Source: Loigolactobacillus backii
Lineage (GTDB): Bacteria > Bacillota > Bacilli > Lactobacillales > Lactobacillaceae
Length of the DNA: 64,000 nt
Assembly: GCF_003946275.1 (NCBI RefSeq)
Contig: NZ_RHNQ01000002.1
Location: 33,241 to 97,240 of the forward strand
Reading direction: 5' to 3'
Below are positions 34,122-42,540 of the stretch, one piece after another (the stretch's first letter is position 1; the number at the start of each line of letters is the position of its first letter). The translations under genes and the position numbers were made by a program. The notes beneath the pieces were generated by a model. That model was not told the DNA's origin and ran no database searches. It saw nothing but the letters and a program-made list of their open reading frames with translations.

Positions 34122-34166
34122 AGGCAACCTTAATTCTAGGTTTTCGGAAATTAAGGTTGCCTTTTT
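34122..34166 (+). terminator. Rho-independent terminator after thiW
   Basis: A 14-bp perfect stem (AGGCAACCTTAATT / AATTAAGGTTGCCT) with a 13-nt loop is followed by TTTT. The remaining part of the 440-bp gap to 34474 carries the next promoter and nothing else seen. Confidence 0.9.
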
Positions 34167-34391
34167 AGGTACTCTCACTGGAAATTAACAAATGAATTCA
34201 TTTGTTTGCGACGGACAATAAAAGGACATAAAAAATTTAGCAAAATGACATTCAAATTTAGAATTTCGATTTAAAAATGGATCTGTATTTAATTGAAATT
34301 AATTCTTCTTTGTCTAATTGTAGAAATATCCAGAAAATGATTTTAGACCGGTTAGTATTTAATTCTGTTGGCCGTGGTTAACCGATTAAAG

Positions 34392-34455
34392 TTGACAATT
34401 AATTATTCGGCCTATATAGTTAGTTGCATAAGTAGTTAACCAGCTTACCAGTTAA
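34392..34455 (+). promoter_or_regulatory. Promoter and possible operator of the GntR-ABC operon
   Basis: TTGACA (34392-34397), a 17-bp spacer, and TATAGT (34415-34420) form a near-consensus promoter. Just downstream TTAAC ... GTTAA (34436-34455, 10 bp apart) could be a GntR-type operator for autoregulation. Confidence 0.65.
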
Positions 34456-34474
34456 TTAAAAGCGAGGTGTGACC

Positions 34475-34858
34475 GTGGAATTTCATTTTACTAATGAAGA
34501 ACCAATTTACCGGCAAATTGCTGAACAACTTGAGGCTGCTATTTTTACCGGCGCCTTTGCCGAAGGAAGTCAAGTTCCTTCAACAACAGAAATTTCAAAG
34601 CAATTTAACGTCAATCCGGCAACTATTTTGAAGGGAATGAATCAATTGGTTGAGAAGGGACTGTTAGAAAAAAGACGGGGGCTGGGAATGTTTGTTACTG
34701 CTGGTGCGCATCAACAGCTGCAACAGCAGCGAAGAACCCATTTTTTGCAGCGCGATGTTCACCAGTTTATTACGGCCGCAAAGGCGCTGAATATTACGGC
34801 CGAGGAATTAGAGCAAATGATAATGGAGGGATATTCGGATGAGCACACTCAAAGTTGA
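34475..34858 (+). CDS. GntR-family regulator, YtrA type
   Basis: 127 residues: an N-terminal winged helix of the GntR family (EPIYRQIAEQLEAAIFTGAF, then VPSTTEISKQFNVNPATILK and the wing KRRGLGMFV) and a short C-terminal helical tail of the YtrA subfamily, which lacks a large ligand domain. YtrA proteins repress ABC transporter operons that respond to cell-wall-active antibiotics. GTG 34475 is chosen since GAGG lies 7 nt upstream; the GTG at 34469 overlaps that SD. It overlaps the ATPase gene by 20 bp. Confidence 0.9.
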   Translation: MEFHFTNEEPIYRQIAEQLEAAIFTGAFAEGSQVPSTTEISKQFNVNPATILKGMNQLVEKGLLEKRRGLGMFVTAGAHQQLQQQRRTHFLQRDVHQFITAAKALNITAEELEQMIMEGYSDEHTQS

Positions 34859-35714
34859 GCAAATCAGTAAAAGCTTTCACCACCACCAGATTTTAAATCA
34901 AGTGTCCTTTGAATTAGGGGCATCTGGTATTTATGGTCTATTGGGACGCAACGGCATGGGTAAAAGTACACTTTTTAAGATTATGACTAATCAAATCTTC
35001 GCTGATGCAGGTCAAGTTAAATTTGCAAATATGGATATCCGAAAGCAGCCGGAATTAGCGGCTAGACTATTTTTAATGAGTGAGACTGATTTATACCCTA
35101 ATTCAATGCGTGTGCAGCAAGCACTTGACTGGACCAACAAGTTTTATGATCATTTTGATCAAGTTTTTGCGACTAAGCTATTAGATCAATTTGGACTTGC
35201 ACCACACCAGCGAATTGGTCAACTTTCAACTGGTTATCGAACGATTTTTAAATTAATTGTGGCGCTTTGCGTGCCGGCCGATTTTATTTTTTTAGATGAA
35301 CCTGTTTTAGGTCTGGACGCTAATTACCGTGATTTATTCTATCAGGCACTGATCGAAAGCTATACGCAGCGCCCCCGTACCTTTGTGATTGCCACGCACT
35401 TAATTGGTGAGATTGAACATTTAATCGACCACGTTTTTATTTTGGTGCATGGCGAATTGCTCGTTAATCAATCAACTGAATCATTGTTAGAACAAAGTCA
35501 CGCAGTTAGTGGACCGGCAAAAGTAGTTGATGATTACACAGAAAATGTGCGTGTAATTGGCAGCGATAGATTAGGTGGGCTTAAAGTTGTCTATGTTTTA
35601 GGTGACCTAGATGAAACCAAAATTTTGCCAGATGTCGTTAAATTAGAAAAAGTTGCCTTACAGGAATTATTTATTCATCTAACAACAACGGAGGTAGCGG
35701 TCAATGACAACTAG
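34839..35714 (+). CDS. ABC transporter ATP-binding protein
   Basis: A 291-residue ABC ATPase. Walker A is GRNGMGKST (about residues 36-44), the signature is LSTGYRTIFKL, and Walker B is FIFLDEPVLGLD with the H-loop in VIATHLIGEIEH. The C-terminal 75 residues form an extra domain common in YtrB/BcrA-type ATPases. It overlaps the GntR gene and the permease gene, so the three form a translationally coupled operon. Probable role: energising export or resistance under the control of the GntR repressor; substrate unknown. Confidence 0.92.
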   Translation: MSTLKVEQISKSFHHHQILNQVSFELGASGIYGLLGRNGMGKSTLFKIMTNQIFADAGQVKFANMDIRKQPELAARLFLMSETDLYPNSMRVQQALDWTNKFYDHFDQVFATKLLDQFGLAPHQRIGQLSTGYRTIFKLIVALCVPADFIFLDEPVLGLDANYRDLFYQALIESYTQRPRTFVIATHLIGEIEHLIDHVFILVHGELLVNQSTESLLEQSHAVSGPAKVVDDYTENVRVIGSDRLGGLKVVYVLGDLDETKILPDVVKLEKVALQELFIHLTTTEVAVNDN

Positions 35715-36408
35715 AACGCGCGCGGGAATACGGTATTATTTAAATTATTGTATGAAAGTAATCGCTGTGACTTGCTTGATTTTACTGGCTTTATTTAGTG
35801 GGATTGCTTATTTTACTCATGGTTGGAAAGCTAGTGGCATTTTTGGAACGTTGCAGATTGTTGTTCTAATTCTAGGCTGTCAAGCAGTTGGCGGTCCATA
35901 TCGGTTCTTATTACAAAATGGTTATTCCCGTCAACAAATTGTTAGGCTGTTAATTTTAGGCTTTGTTATTGATGCCGCATTTGTTATGAGCTTAATGACT
36001 ATTGAATTGATTTTCGATCATTTTATGGCCATTACACCGGCAACAAATTTAGCCCTATACAAAGGTTATTTTCAGCATTCATTAGTTTTTCAAATAACCA
36101 TCGTTCTGGGTTACTTTGTTGAAACATTACTTTATAGTAGTATTGGTTTCCTTTTTGCCAGTCTATGGGTCCGTCTAAGTAGTTTGGGCAAGTGGCTGTT
36201 GGGAATTATTATTGTTGCATTGATAATTGTATTTAATACGTTGGGTGCGACGCTACAGCCTATATTTGCAAAGATTATGCAAATTTTATTAGGACTATCA
36301 ACTACTGGCGCAAATCCATGGCCTTTATTTGCTACCTCGATATTGCTAACCTATCTCTGTTATCTAGGAGCACGTCAATTATTATTGGGACTTCAATTAC
36401 GTCGCTAA
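35704..36408 (+). CDS. ABC transporter membrane protein (permease)
   Basis: 234 residues with about six membrane segments (for example VIAVTCLILLALFSGIAYFT and GIIIVALIIVFNTLGATL) and no other domain. It overlaps the ATPase gene by 11 bp and is the partner permease of a YtrABC/BcrAB-like exporter. Sequence is not specific enough to name the substrate. Start ATG is preceded by GGAGGTAG. Confidence 0.82.
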   Translation: MTTRTRAGIRYYLNYCMKVIAVTCLILLALFSGIAYFTHGWKASGIFGTLQIVVLILGCQAVGGPYRFLLQNGYSRQQIVRLLILGFVIDAAFVMSLMTIELIFDHFMAITPATNLALYKGYFQHSLVFQITIVLGYFVETLLYSSIGFLFASLWVRLSSLGKWLLGIIIVALIIVFNTLGATLQPIFAKIMQILLGLSTTGANPWPLFATSILLTYLCYLGARQLLLGLQLRR

Positions 36409-36497
36409 AGTTTGAAAAGTATTAACTAAGTGAATAACCAGTGGAAAGCATGTGGACCTAATTTCTGATGAAGTTAGGTCTTCTTCAAATTTAAACG

Positions 36498-36569
36498 GTC
36501 GGGAGTGGAATAAAAGTCGGTTTTAACGCACGTTTTAGCGTAATGTCGGAAACAATAAGAGGCTAGAAC
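36498..36569 (+). repeat. R1 dispersed repeat, copy 3 (truncated)
   Basis: It matches R1 (GGGAGTGGAATAAAAGTCGG, GCACGTTTTAGCG, GTCGGAAACAATAAGAGGCT) but lacks the 3' arm of the terminator hairpin. It lies about 90 bp after the permease gene in the 527-bp gap before the MocR-like gene. Confidence 0.7.
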
Positions 36570-36802
36570 TAGTAATACAACTTTCATAGTTCTTAAGTCT
36601 GTTGTATAAACTTTTTAGCCAGTGCAGAATTTACGGTGGGCCAAGGTGTTCAGGGTATTCTTATTAACGCACTTTTTATTTAAATAATTGTTCTCAATCG
36701 GCAAATTTTGCTATAGAATATTTACCAATAGCAGTTTCAGAATATGACCTAGCGTGATTGACCTATTTTAGGTGATCATTAAGAAGTGGCTAGGTAAATT
36801 AG

Positions 36803-36920
36803 AAAGAAAGTGGTACAAAAGTCGGTTTTGGATTAGGCACGTGAACCCAGATTTTTGGCGCACGTTCTAGAGTAAGTTCGGAAACAATAAGAGGCTAGGA
36901 CGTCTGTTCCGGCTTCATTT
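36803..36920 (+). repeat. R1 dispersed repeat, copy 4
   Basis: GAAAGTGGTACAAAAGTCGG, TTGGCGCACGTTCTAGAG and GTTCGGAAACAATAAGAGGC match the family. The middle reads GGCACGTGAACCCAG. The end (GAGGCTAGGACGTCTGTTCC) no longer forms a perfect hairpin, and the next gene's SD follows directly. The repeat is thus the leader of the MocR-like gene. Confidence 0.75.
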
Positions 36921-36935
36921 AAGGAAGTGTTTTTA

Positions 36936-38375
36936 TTGCACTGGCAATTACCGACCGGGTCGCAGCCAGCCTATCTTCGGCTGATTAATTTTATTCGTCA
37001 TAGTTTAGAAATTGGTGCTTTATTACCGGGCCAACAGTTACCACCAGAACGTCAATTGGCCGCAACCTTGGCGGTAAGTCGCTCAACGGTGCGGCGTACT
37101 TTTGACGAACTCGTTAGTCAAGGAATTCTTGTTCGTAAAGTTGGCAGTGGTACTTGGGTCAATACTGAAAAGTGGGGTGTGTTACCTAACAGTATTAATT
37201 GGCAATCCTATTTAACGGCCGATCGGTTGGCTGATCCAACACAGTACATGGCACAATTACAGGTTTTACTCGATCAAAAAAAGGGACTTAATTTGGCACA
37301 AGCAACTTTGCCAGCGGCACTACTCGCTAAAAGCCCTTTACCAGCAATGACTTGGCAAACGGTATTGACCCAAGAAGCCCACTTAGCAATTAGTGGTGCG
37401 CCTAAGTTGAAAAAGCAATTGCAGTCGTTTTTAGGCCAACATTTGCGGCAAAACGTGGTTACTAGTCAAATTTTGATTACTTCAGGGGCTCAGCAGGCAT
37501 TCTTTTTGATTACCCAAGGCTTACTGGCTGCTGGGGATGCCATCGCAGTTGAACAACCTTCTTATTTTTATCAATTAGGTTTATTTCAGGCCGCTGGAAT
37601 TCGTATTTTTGGGGTACCACTGCGCTCTGACGGTAGTTTGGATTTAGCGGTACTCCGCCAATTATATTATCAACATCATGTTCGATTTATTTTTGTTAAC
37701 CCAATCGGCCAAAATCCGACTGGCTGCACAATGCCGTTGAGTGCACGGCAGGCGTTAATTCAACTATGCGCCGAATTAAAATTACCGATCGTTGAAGATG
37801 ATCCCCTGGCACTTTTACAACGGGCCGCGAATGTCTTAGTTCCACCATTAAAGGCACTTGATCCAGAAAACGTTCTTTACGTGGGAACTTTATCCACTTT
37901 AACCGGGCCGAACACGCGAATTGGTTGGCTGGTAGCACCTAGCCAAATCGTTCAGCGCTTGGCCGACATCCGCCAGCAATTAGATTCTGGGCTCAGTATT
38001 TTCCCGCAATTAGTGGCGACTGGCTTATTGGCTGATCCAGATTTGACCGTTTACCTGCAACAATTGCAACAGCAGTTAAAGCAAAAAAAAGAGCAATTAC
38101 AACGATTGTTATTACCACTGCAACAACAGCATAAAATTAGTTTTCAATTGCCGCAAATTGGCTATAACTTGTGGCTTAAATTACACATAGGCCGTCAATT
38201 AACGCCATCCGATTACACCGTTTTTCTGAAAAATGGTTTGTTGGTTTTACCCGGCTTTTTATTTGGGTTACAAGAAAACACCATTCGGGTAAGTTTTGCG
38301 CAGTTAACCCCTGAGCAGGCAGTAGTACTAGTTCAGCGATTGACAAAGTGCTTGACACTCTTAGCAGATGATTAG
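36936..38375 (+). CDS. MocR/GabR-like GntR regulator with degenerate aminotransferase domain
   Basis: 479 residues: an N-terminal GntR winged helix (LPPERQLAATLAVSRSTVRR) joined to a fold-type I aminotransferase domain. The substrate and cofactor region is partly kept (NPIGQNPTGCTMPLS, PIVEDDPLALL). The lysine that binds PLP in the GTFSK motif is replaced by Thr (GTLSTLTGPNTRIGW; codon ACT at 37896-37898). It cannot form the usual internal aldimine, so it is probably a regulator that senses a ligand without that chemistry, or a decaying gene. Start TTG 36936 has AAGGAAG 8 nt upstream. The target is unknown; the glycerol-kinase-like gene is next. Confidence 0.85.
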   Translation: MHWQLPTGSQPAYLRLINFIRHSLEIGALLPGQQLPPERQLAATLAVSRSTVRRTFDELVSQGILVRKVGSGTWVNTEKWGVLPNSINWQSYLTADRLADPTQYMAQLQVLLDQKKGLNLAQATLPAALLAKSPLPAMTWQTVLTQEAHLAISGAPKLKKQLQSFLGQHLRQNVVTSQILITSGAQQAFFLITQGLLAAGDAIAVEQPSYFYQLGLFQAAGIRIFGVPLRSDGSLDLAVLRQLYYQHHVRFIFVNPIGQNPTGCTMPLSARQALIQLCAELKLPIVEDDPLALLQRAANVLVPPLKALDPENVLYVGTLSTLTGPNTRIGWLVAPSQIVQRLADIRQQLDSGLSIFPQLVATGLLADPDLTVYLQQLQQQLKQKKEQLQRLLLPLQQQHKISFQLPQIGYNLWLKLHIGRQLTPSDYTVFLKNGLLVLPGFLFGLQENTIRVSFAQLTPEQAVVLVQRLTKCLTLLADD

Positions 38376-38572
38376 GTTAGACCAAAAGAACACCGCAAAT
38401 CATGACTGCTTGTTACAGTGAAGTTTATCTTCTAGTTAATAAATTGGAAATTACCGGTGACTAATCTTTTTTAAAGGTAACTTTATTTTTGTGATAGTAG
38501 TTAAACTGTAAGCCTTTTTCTTTTCTCTGTGTAATTTTTTACGTAGACTTAAGGGGAAAGGGGGAGAGTGCG

Positions 38573-40075
38573 ATGGCACGTTACCTTTTAATTATTGATC
38601 AAGGCACAACTAGAACCCGGGCTTCTGTTATGGATCAGGCCGGGACACTTATTGGTGCGACTGAAGTAGCAGTAGCAACGGCGACACCACAAGTAGGTTG
38701 GTTTGAACAGGATGCGCTAGAAATTTGGCGCAGTGTTCAACGGGCCATGACGGATGTTTTACTGAATACTAGTGTGAGTCCTGCCGAATTAGCTAGTATT
38801 GGAATTACTAATCAACGGGAAACAACGATTGTTTGGGATCGAAAAACTGGCCAGCCAATTCACGCCGCAATTAGTTGGCGTTCCAATCAATCGGCGGCAA
38901 TTGCGGCCCGAATAACAACAAAAACTGAGCAGACGTTAGTTCAACGTAAAACAGGGCTACCTGTGAACGCCTATTTTTCAGCAAGCAAAATTCGTTGGCT
39001 CTTGGAACAAGTCCCAGGAGCGCTAGTGAAGGCTCAGGCTGGTGAACTATTATTTGGGACAGTTGATTCCTGGCTAATCTGGCAGCTAACTCAGGGGGCA
39101 GCGCACGTGACGGACGTGACCAACGCTAGTCGGACGTTATTATTTGATATTCACCAGCTAAAATGGGATGCAGAATTGTTACAGTTATTTGCGTTGCCAT
39201 CAGCTATTCTACCAACCGTTTATCCGTCAACTAATACAACACTGCAAACCGCCGCGGCGGTCACATTTGGACGACAAATTCCGATTACGGCAATTATTGG
39301 TGACCAACAGGCATCTTTAGTTGGTCAAGATTGTTTGACTAAAGGAAAAGTAAAAACAACTTACGGAACAGGTACATTTTTAATGTTTAATACTGGAACA
39401 AAAGCGCTGGCAACGACGCAAACGGAGTTATTAACGACATTGGCGTACCAAACTGCCGGTCAAGTACCAACTTACGCCTTAGAAGGAACCATTTTAACGG
39501 CAGGGGCAACAATTAAATGGTTGCAGGAGACACTGGCCTTTTTCGCTACTGCCGCCGAGTCAGAATATTTAGCTACTAAAAGTTTAGCCGCAACTGACTT
39601 GTACATTGTACCTGCGATTGCCGATATGGGCACCGCCAATGTGGCCAAAGGTGCCGTATTCGGGTTAACGCAAACTACGAATCGTTCTCAGTTAACACGG
39701 GCAACCTGGGAAACGATGGCCTACCAAACCAGTGATTTGTTAGCGGCAATTCAAAAAATTACTGGCGTAAAGGCACTTGAATTGCACATGGATGGTCCGG
39801 CCGCGCGCAACCGTTACCTGCAACAATTCCAAGCCGATATTTTAGGCATTCCAGTTTTGCCGGCTAATGATTATCAAGATAGTGCTGCGTTGGGGGCCGG
39901 CTTTCTGGCCGGGATGGCAACCGGGTACTTTAAGAATTTTGATCATTTAGAACAATTGGCCAAACAAATTAAACCGATCAAACTCCAGCTTTCCACAAAG
40001 ATCCGCCAAGAAAAATTAATCGGTTGGCAGCAGGCCGTTGCGGCAGCACGTAAATTTAAACCAAGAAAACGTTGA
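38573..40075 (+). CDS. FGGY-family carbohydrate kinase, glycerol-kinase-like
   Basis: 500 residues. Motifs of glycerol kinase are present: IDQGTTRTR at the N-terminus, SIGITNQRETTIVWD (substrate-binding Arg-Glu), FGTVDSWLIWQLTQG, GDQQASLVGQ and TYGTGTFLMFNTG. It departs from true GlpK where the usual AGLGAPYWD is read IADMGTANVAKGAV, and DGGA is DGPA. It is therefore a divergent paralogue that may phosphorylate another polyol. The ATG follows AAAGGGGGAG. It is not next to glpO or glpF, so a role in ordinary glycerol use is not supported by context. Confidence 0.85.
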   Translation: MARYLLIIDQGTTRTRASVMDQAGTLIGATEVAVATATPQVGWFEQDALEIWRSVQRAMTDVLLNTSVSPAELASIGITNQRETTIVWDRKTGQPIHAAISWRSNQSAAIAARITTKTEQTLVQRKTGLPVNAYFSASKIRWLLEQVPGALVKAQAGELLFGTVDSWLIWQLTQGAAHVTDVTNASRTLLFDIHQLKWDAELLQLFALPSAILPTVYPSTNTTLQTAAAVTFGRQIPITAIIGDQQASLVGQDCLTKGKVKTTYGTGTFLMFNTGTKALATTQTELLTTLAYQTAGQVPTYALEGTILTAGATIKWLQETLAFFATAAESEYLATKSLAATDLYIVPAIADMGTANVAKGAVFGLTQTTNRSQLTRATWETMAYQTSDLLAAIQKITGVKALELHMDGPAARNRYLQQFQADILGIPVLPANDYQDSAALGAGFLAGMATGYFKNFDHLEQLAKQIKPIKLQLSTKIRQEKLIGWQQAVAAARKFKPRKR

Positions 40076-40111
40076 TTTTAGATACCAGTTGAAAAGGTTT
40101 CTCATTTAGCA

Positions 40112-40140
40112 TTGTATCCGCTTTGTTTTTTAAGTATAAT
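40112..40140 (+). promoter_or_regulatory. Promoter of the SufT-like gene
   Basis: A perfect TATAAT at 40135-40140 lies 26 bp before the start. A weak TTGTAT at 40112-40117 gives a 17-bp spacer. Confidence 0.55.
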
Positions 40141-40165
40141 GTAGAAAAACAAAGGGGTGAATTTC

Positions 40166-40504
40166 TTGAGTGAGGAAAAGAAGGTAGCAGCAGAAGATAT
40201 TGATGACGTTAAAGACCAAATCCTAACGGCGCTTGAATCTGTGATTGATCCAGAACTTGGGATTGATATTGTCAATTTGGGCCTAATTTATGGGGTAGAT
40301 CTTAATGAAGAAGGTTTATGCCACATTAAGATGACCCTGACAATTATGGGTTGCCCACTGTCTGATTTGTTAAATGATGAAATTACCCAAGCTTTAAATG
40401 AGGTTCCCGAGGTCAAGGATGTTGATATTGAACTTGTTTGGTACCCAGCGTGGAGTGTTGATAAAATGAGTCGTTATGCGCGTATTGCGTTGGGGATTCG
40501 TTAA
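40166..40504 (+). CDS. MIP18/DUF59 family metal-sulfur cluster assembly factor (SufT-like)
   Basis: 112 residues of the DUF59 family, which helps assemble or transfer Fe-S clusters in the cytosol. The family motif is clear: DPELGIDIVNLGLIYGV and the conserved Cys in TIMGCPLSDLLNDEI. The last part, ELVWYPAWSVDKMS, also fits. TTG 40166 is preferred because AAAGGGGTGA ends 5 nt before it, while the GTG at 40157 lies inside that SD. It is transcribed from its own TATAAT promoter. Confidence 0.92.
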   Translation: MSEEKKVAAEDIDDVKDQILTALESVIDPELGIDIVNLGLIYGVDLNEEGLCHIKMTLTIMGCPLSDLLNDEITQALNEVPEVKDVDIELVWYPAWSVDKMSRYARIALGIR

Positions 40505-40640
40505 TAGATAGTAAGTGTGGACCAAAAGGTAATTGTTTTTTGAGTAGCTAGTTGCGGTTGATTGAAAATAAATCAATTGACAGCTAACTTTCTTAAAAGC
40601 GGCCTTTTGGCTCACGCTTTTTATTTGGAGGTTATTTTTA

Positions 40641-41417
40641 ATGGCACTGCCGACAACAGAGTATGTTGCGAGCTTACACAAATTTCGCCAACTATTTGCG
40701 GACTATCCCGGCGTCAGTCAGCAACTTGACGGCATTTTAAGAAACATTTGGTTATTAAGGCATGATCGCCTGCCACATGAGTTGACTTATTTAGGGATTC
40801 CAGAAGGTTTCTTTATCCAAGTCTATCCAGAGTTTATTCAAAAAAGACGGTGGACCTTGTCTGCGTTAAGCCAACAAATTACTGAACTTGATCAACTTTT
40901 TGGTGCTTACCGGGACTACCTTGAAGTCCATTTTGGTATGTGGTCTCATACAAGCCAGGAATTTGTTGCTGATTTGGCGCGCTTACCAGGTCGACGGTAC
41001 TTAGAGGTCATGGCGGGTAACGGCTATATTAGTGCAGGTTTACGTCACTTAGGCCAGACAGTTTTTGCAACGGACACATTGGGTTGGGTTCATGAAAATG
41101 AAACGGGCCGCCATTTAGTGACAGAAGTTGAAGCATTGGATGCTTGTGCGGCCTATAAAAAATACGTTTCGCAAATTGATTACGTCATTATGAGCTGGAG
41201 TCCTGATGGTGTTCCAATTGATTGGCAATTATTACAATTAATGCGGCAAACTAAACCACAGTTACCGCTACTTTGTATTGGTGAAAAAAATGGCTGTACG
41301 AATAGTCCTATTTTTTGGCAAACGGCTAATTTCAAGACTGATGCTCTCGTAAGTAAATTGAACCGCCATTTACCGCAACTGGATCTTGTTAAAGAAGCGC
41401 TGTTTTGGGTCCAGTAA
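40641..41417 (+). CDS. SAM-dependent methyltransferase-like protein
   Basis: 258 residues. An N-terminal helical region is followed by a Rossmann-like motif I, YLEVMAGNGYISAGLRHLG, with ATDTLG as the acidic motif II, and VIMSWSPDGVP where motif IV would be. It fits class I methyltransferases, but no substrate-specific feature is recognised. The strong SD TTGGAGGTT lies 8-10 nt before the ATG. It may share transcription with the SufT-like gene, 136 bp upstream. Confidence 0.75.
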   Translation: MALPTTEYVASLHKFRQLFADYPGVSQQLDGILRNIWLLRHDRLPHELTYLGIPEGFFIQVYPEFIQKRRWTLSALSQQITELDQLFGAYRDYLEVHFGMWSHTSQEFVADLARLPGRRYLEVMAGNGYISAGLRHLGQTVFATDTLGWVHENETGRHLVTEVEALDACAAYKKYVSQIDYVIMSWSPDGVPIDWQLLQLMRQTKPQLPLLCIGEKNGCTNSPIFWQTANFKTDALVSKLNRHLPQLDLVKEALFWVQ

Positions 41418-41477
41418 ATGAAAAATTAAAGTAAAATATGTAAAAATTTCTTTTTAATTAATTTACCGCAAGATTTT

Positions 41478-41506
41478 TTGACAACCTAATGGGCACCGTT
41501 TATGCT
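41478..41506 (+). promoter_or_regulatory. Promoter of the FtsX-like gene and rsmF
   Basis: A perfect TTGACA (41478-41483), a 17-bp spacer, and TATGCT (41501-41506), 40 bp before the ATG. Confidence 0.65.
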
Positions 41507-41545
41507 TAATTAAGCGTAAATAAAGTAAGGATAGGTCTAACTAAT

Positions 41546-42535
41546 ATGTTTAAACGAAAATCAATGCTTGCCGTGTTGACGGCAATTCTAGCGTTTGCTG
41601 GTGTCTTTTTTTTCAGTCAAATGAATCGTGCCGATTATCAGGATATTTTGGACCGGGGCGGGTTATCAACTAATGCTTATGTTTTTAAGTCACCGAAGCA
41701 ATCTTCAATTGTGGCGTTAAACCAAACGTTTGCGGCCCAGCATGACCTAGAGAATTATCAGGTCCAGTACCAGCTGCCACATAGCAATACAGTTTACCTC
41801 TACGGTGCTGGTAATTTTAAAACCTTACCGCTGATTTCAGGTCGCTTTTTCAACGATAGTGATTTTAAATCGCAAATTCCAGTTGCCGTTGTTGGTAAAA
41901 AGGTGGCAAAAAAGTTATATTCACCAACCGAACAAAGTTATTTAAAATACGGTAACCGGTACATTTCGGTGATCGGGGTTGTTGGTAATCGAAGCAGCAG
42001 CCACTTGGACAACCGAATTTTTATCTCAACTTCAACCAAGCAAAGTTTAACGGCGGCCAAAGTTAATAAATTTCGAATTGTTATTGATGGGAAGCCCTAT
42101 CTAAAAAAGCGGACAACTTTTCAATCCATCTTTGCGGCCAAAACACCGATTCATTTAGTGCCACGTAGAACACCAATTGTTGGGACCTCTTGGCTTGCTC
42201 GTTACTGGGGTTATGGCTTAGCGATTGTCCTGGTCTTTATCTTATTGGTTGGTGTTGCGGAGCTTGGCGTCATTGTTTCCCGGCCTGCATTAGTGACTAA
42301 TGTACTCCAGGCGACAACTCGTTGGCAGATTTTTGGCCGTGAATGGCGTCAGTTTGCGGTTAGTAGTTTAGGTGGGCTATTAGTCGGCGGTATTCTCGGA
42401 ATGTGGCGCTTATACATTTCACAGTACACTGCCTTGTGGTGGCTATTATTGGCCTTCTATCTTGTAACACAAATTTATTATGGTGGCCGGCTATATTATT
42501 ATTTACGGCAACAAATTAAAAGTGGAAAGGACTAG
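41546..42535 (+). CDS. Membrane protein with MacB-like extracellular domain (FtsX-family-like)
   Basis: 329 residues: one N-terminal membrane helix (MLAVLTAILAFAGVFFF), an extracellular domain of about 190 residues resembling the MacB periplasmic core (LISGRFFNDSDF ... VAVVGKKVAKKL ... VIGVVGNRSS), and three C-terminal helices. This is the layout of half-size ABC permeases of the MacB/FtsX type, but no ATPase gene is adjacent. It may be part of a non-canonical complex. It is 5 bp upstream of rsmF and co-transcribed with it. Confidence 0.7.
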   Translation: MFKRKSMLAVLTAILAFAGVFFFSQMNRADYQDILDRGGLSTNAYVFKSPKQSSIVALNQTFAAQHDLENYQVQYQLPHSNTVYLYGAGNFKTLPLISGRFFNDSDFKSQIPVAVVGKKVAKKLYSPTEQSYLKYGNRYISVIGVVGNRSSSHLDNRIFISTSTKQSLTAAKVNKFRIVIDGKPYLKKRTTFQSIFAAKTPIHLVPRRTPIVGTSWLARYWGYGLAIVLVFILLVGVAELGVIVSRPALVTNVLQATTRWQIFGREWRQFAVSSLGGLLVGGILGMWRLYISQYTALWWLLLAFYLVTQIYYGGRLYYYLRQQIKSGKD

Positions 42536-42540
42536 AACGA

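Noticed and set aside
34475..36408. Bacteriocin or lantibiotic immunity cluster
   Set aside because: No precursor peptide, modification enzyme or peptidase domain nearby; a YtrA-type GntR with an ABC pair is the simpler reading.
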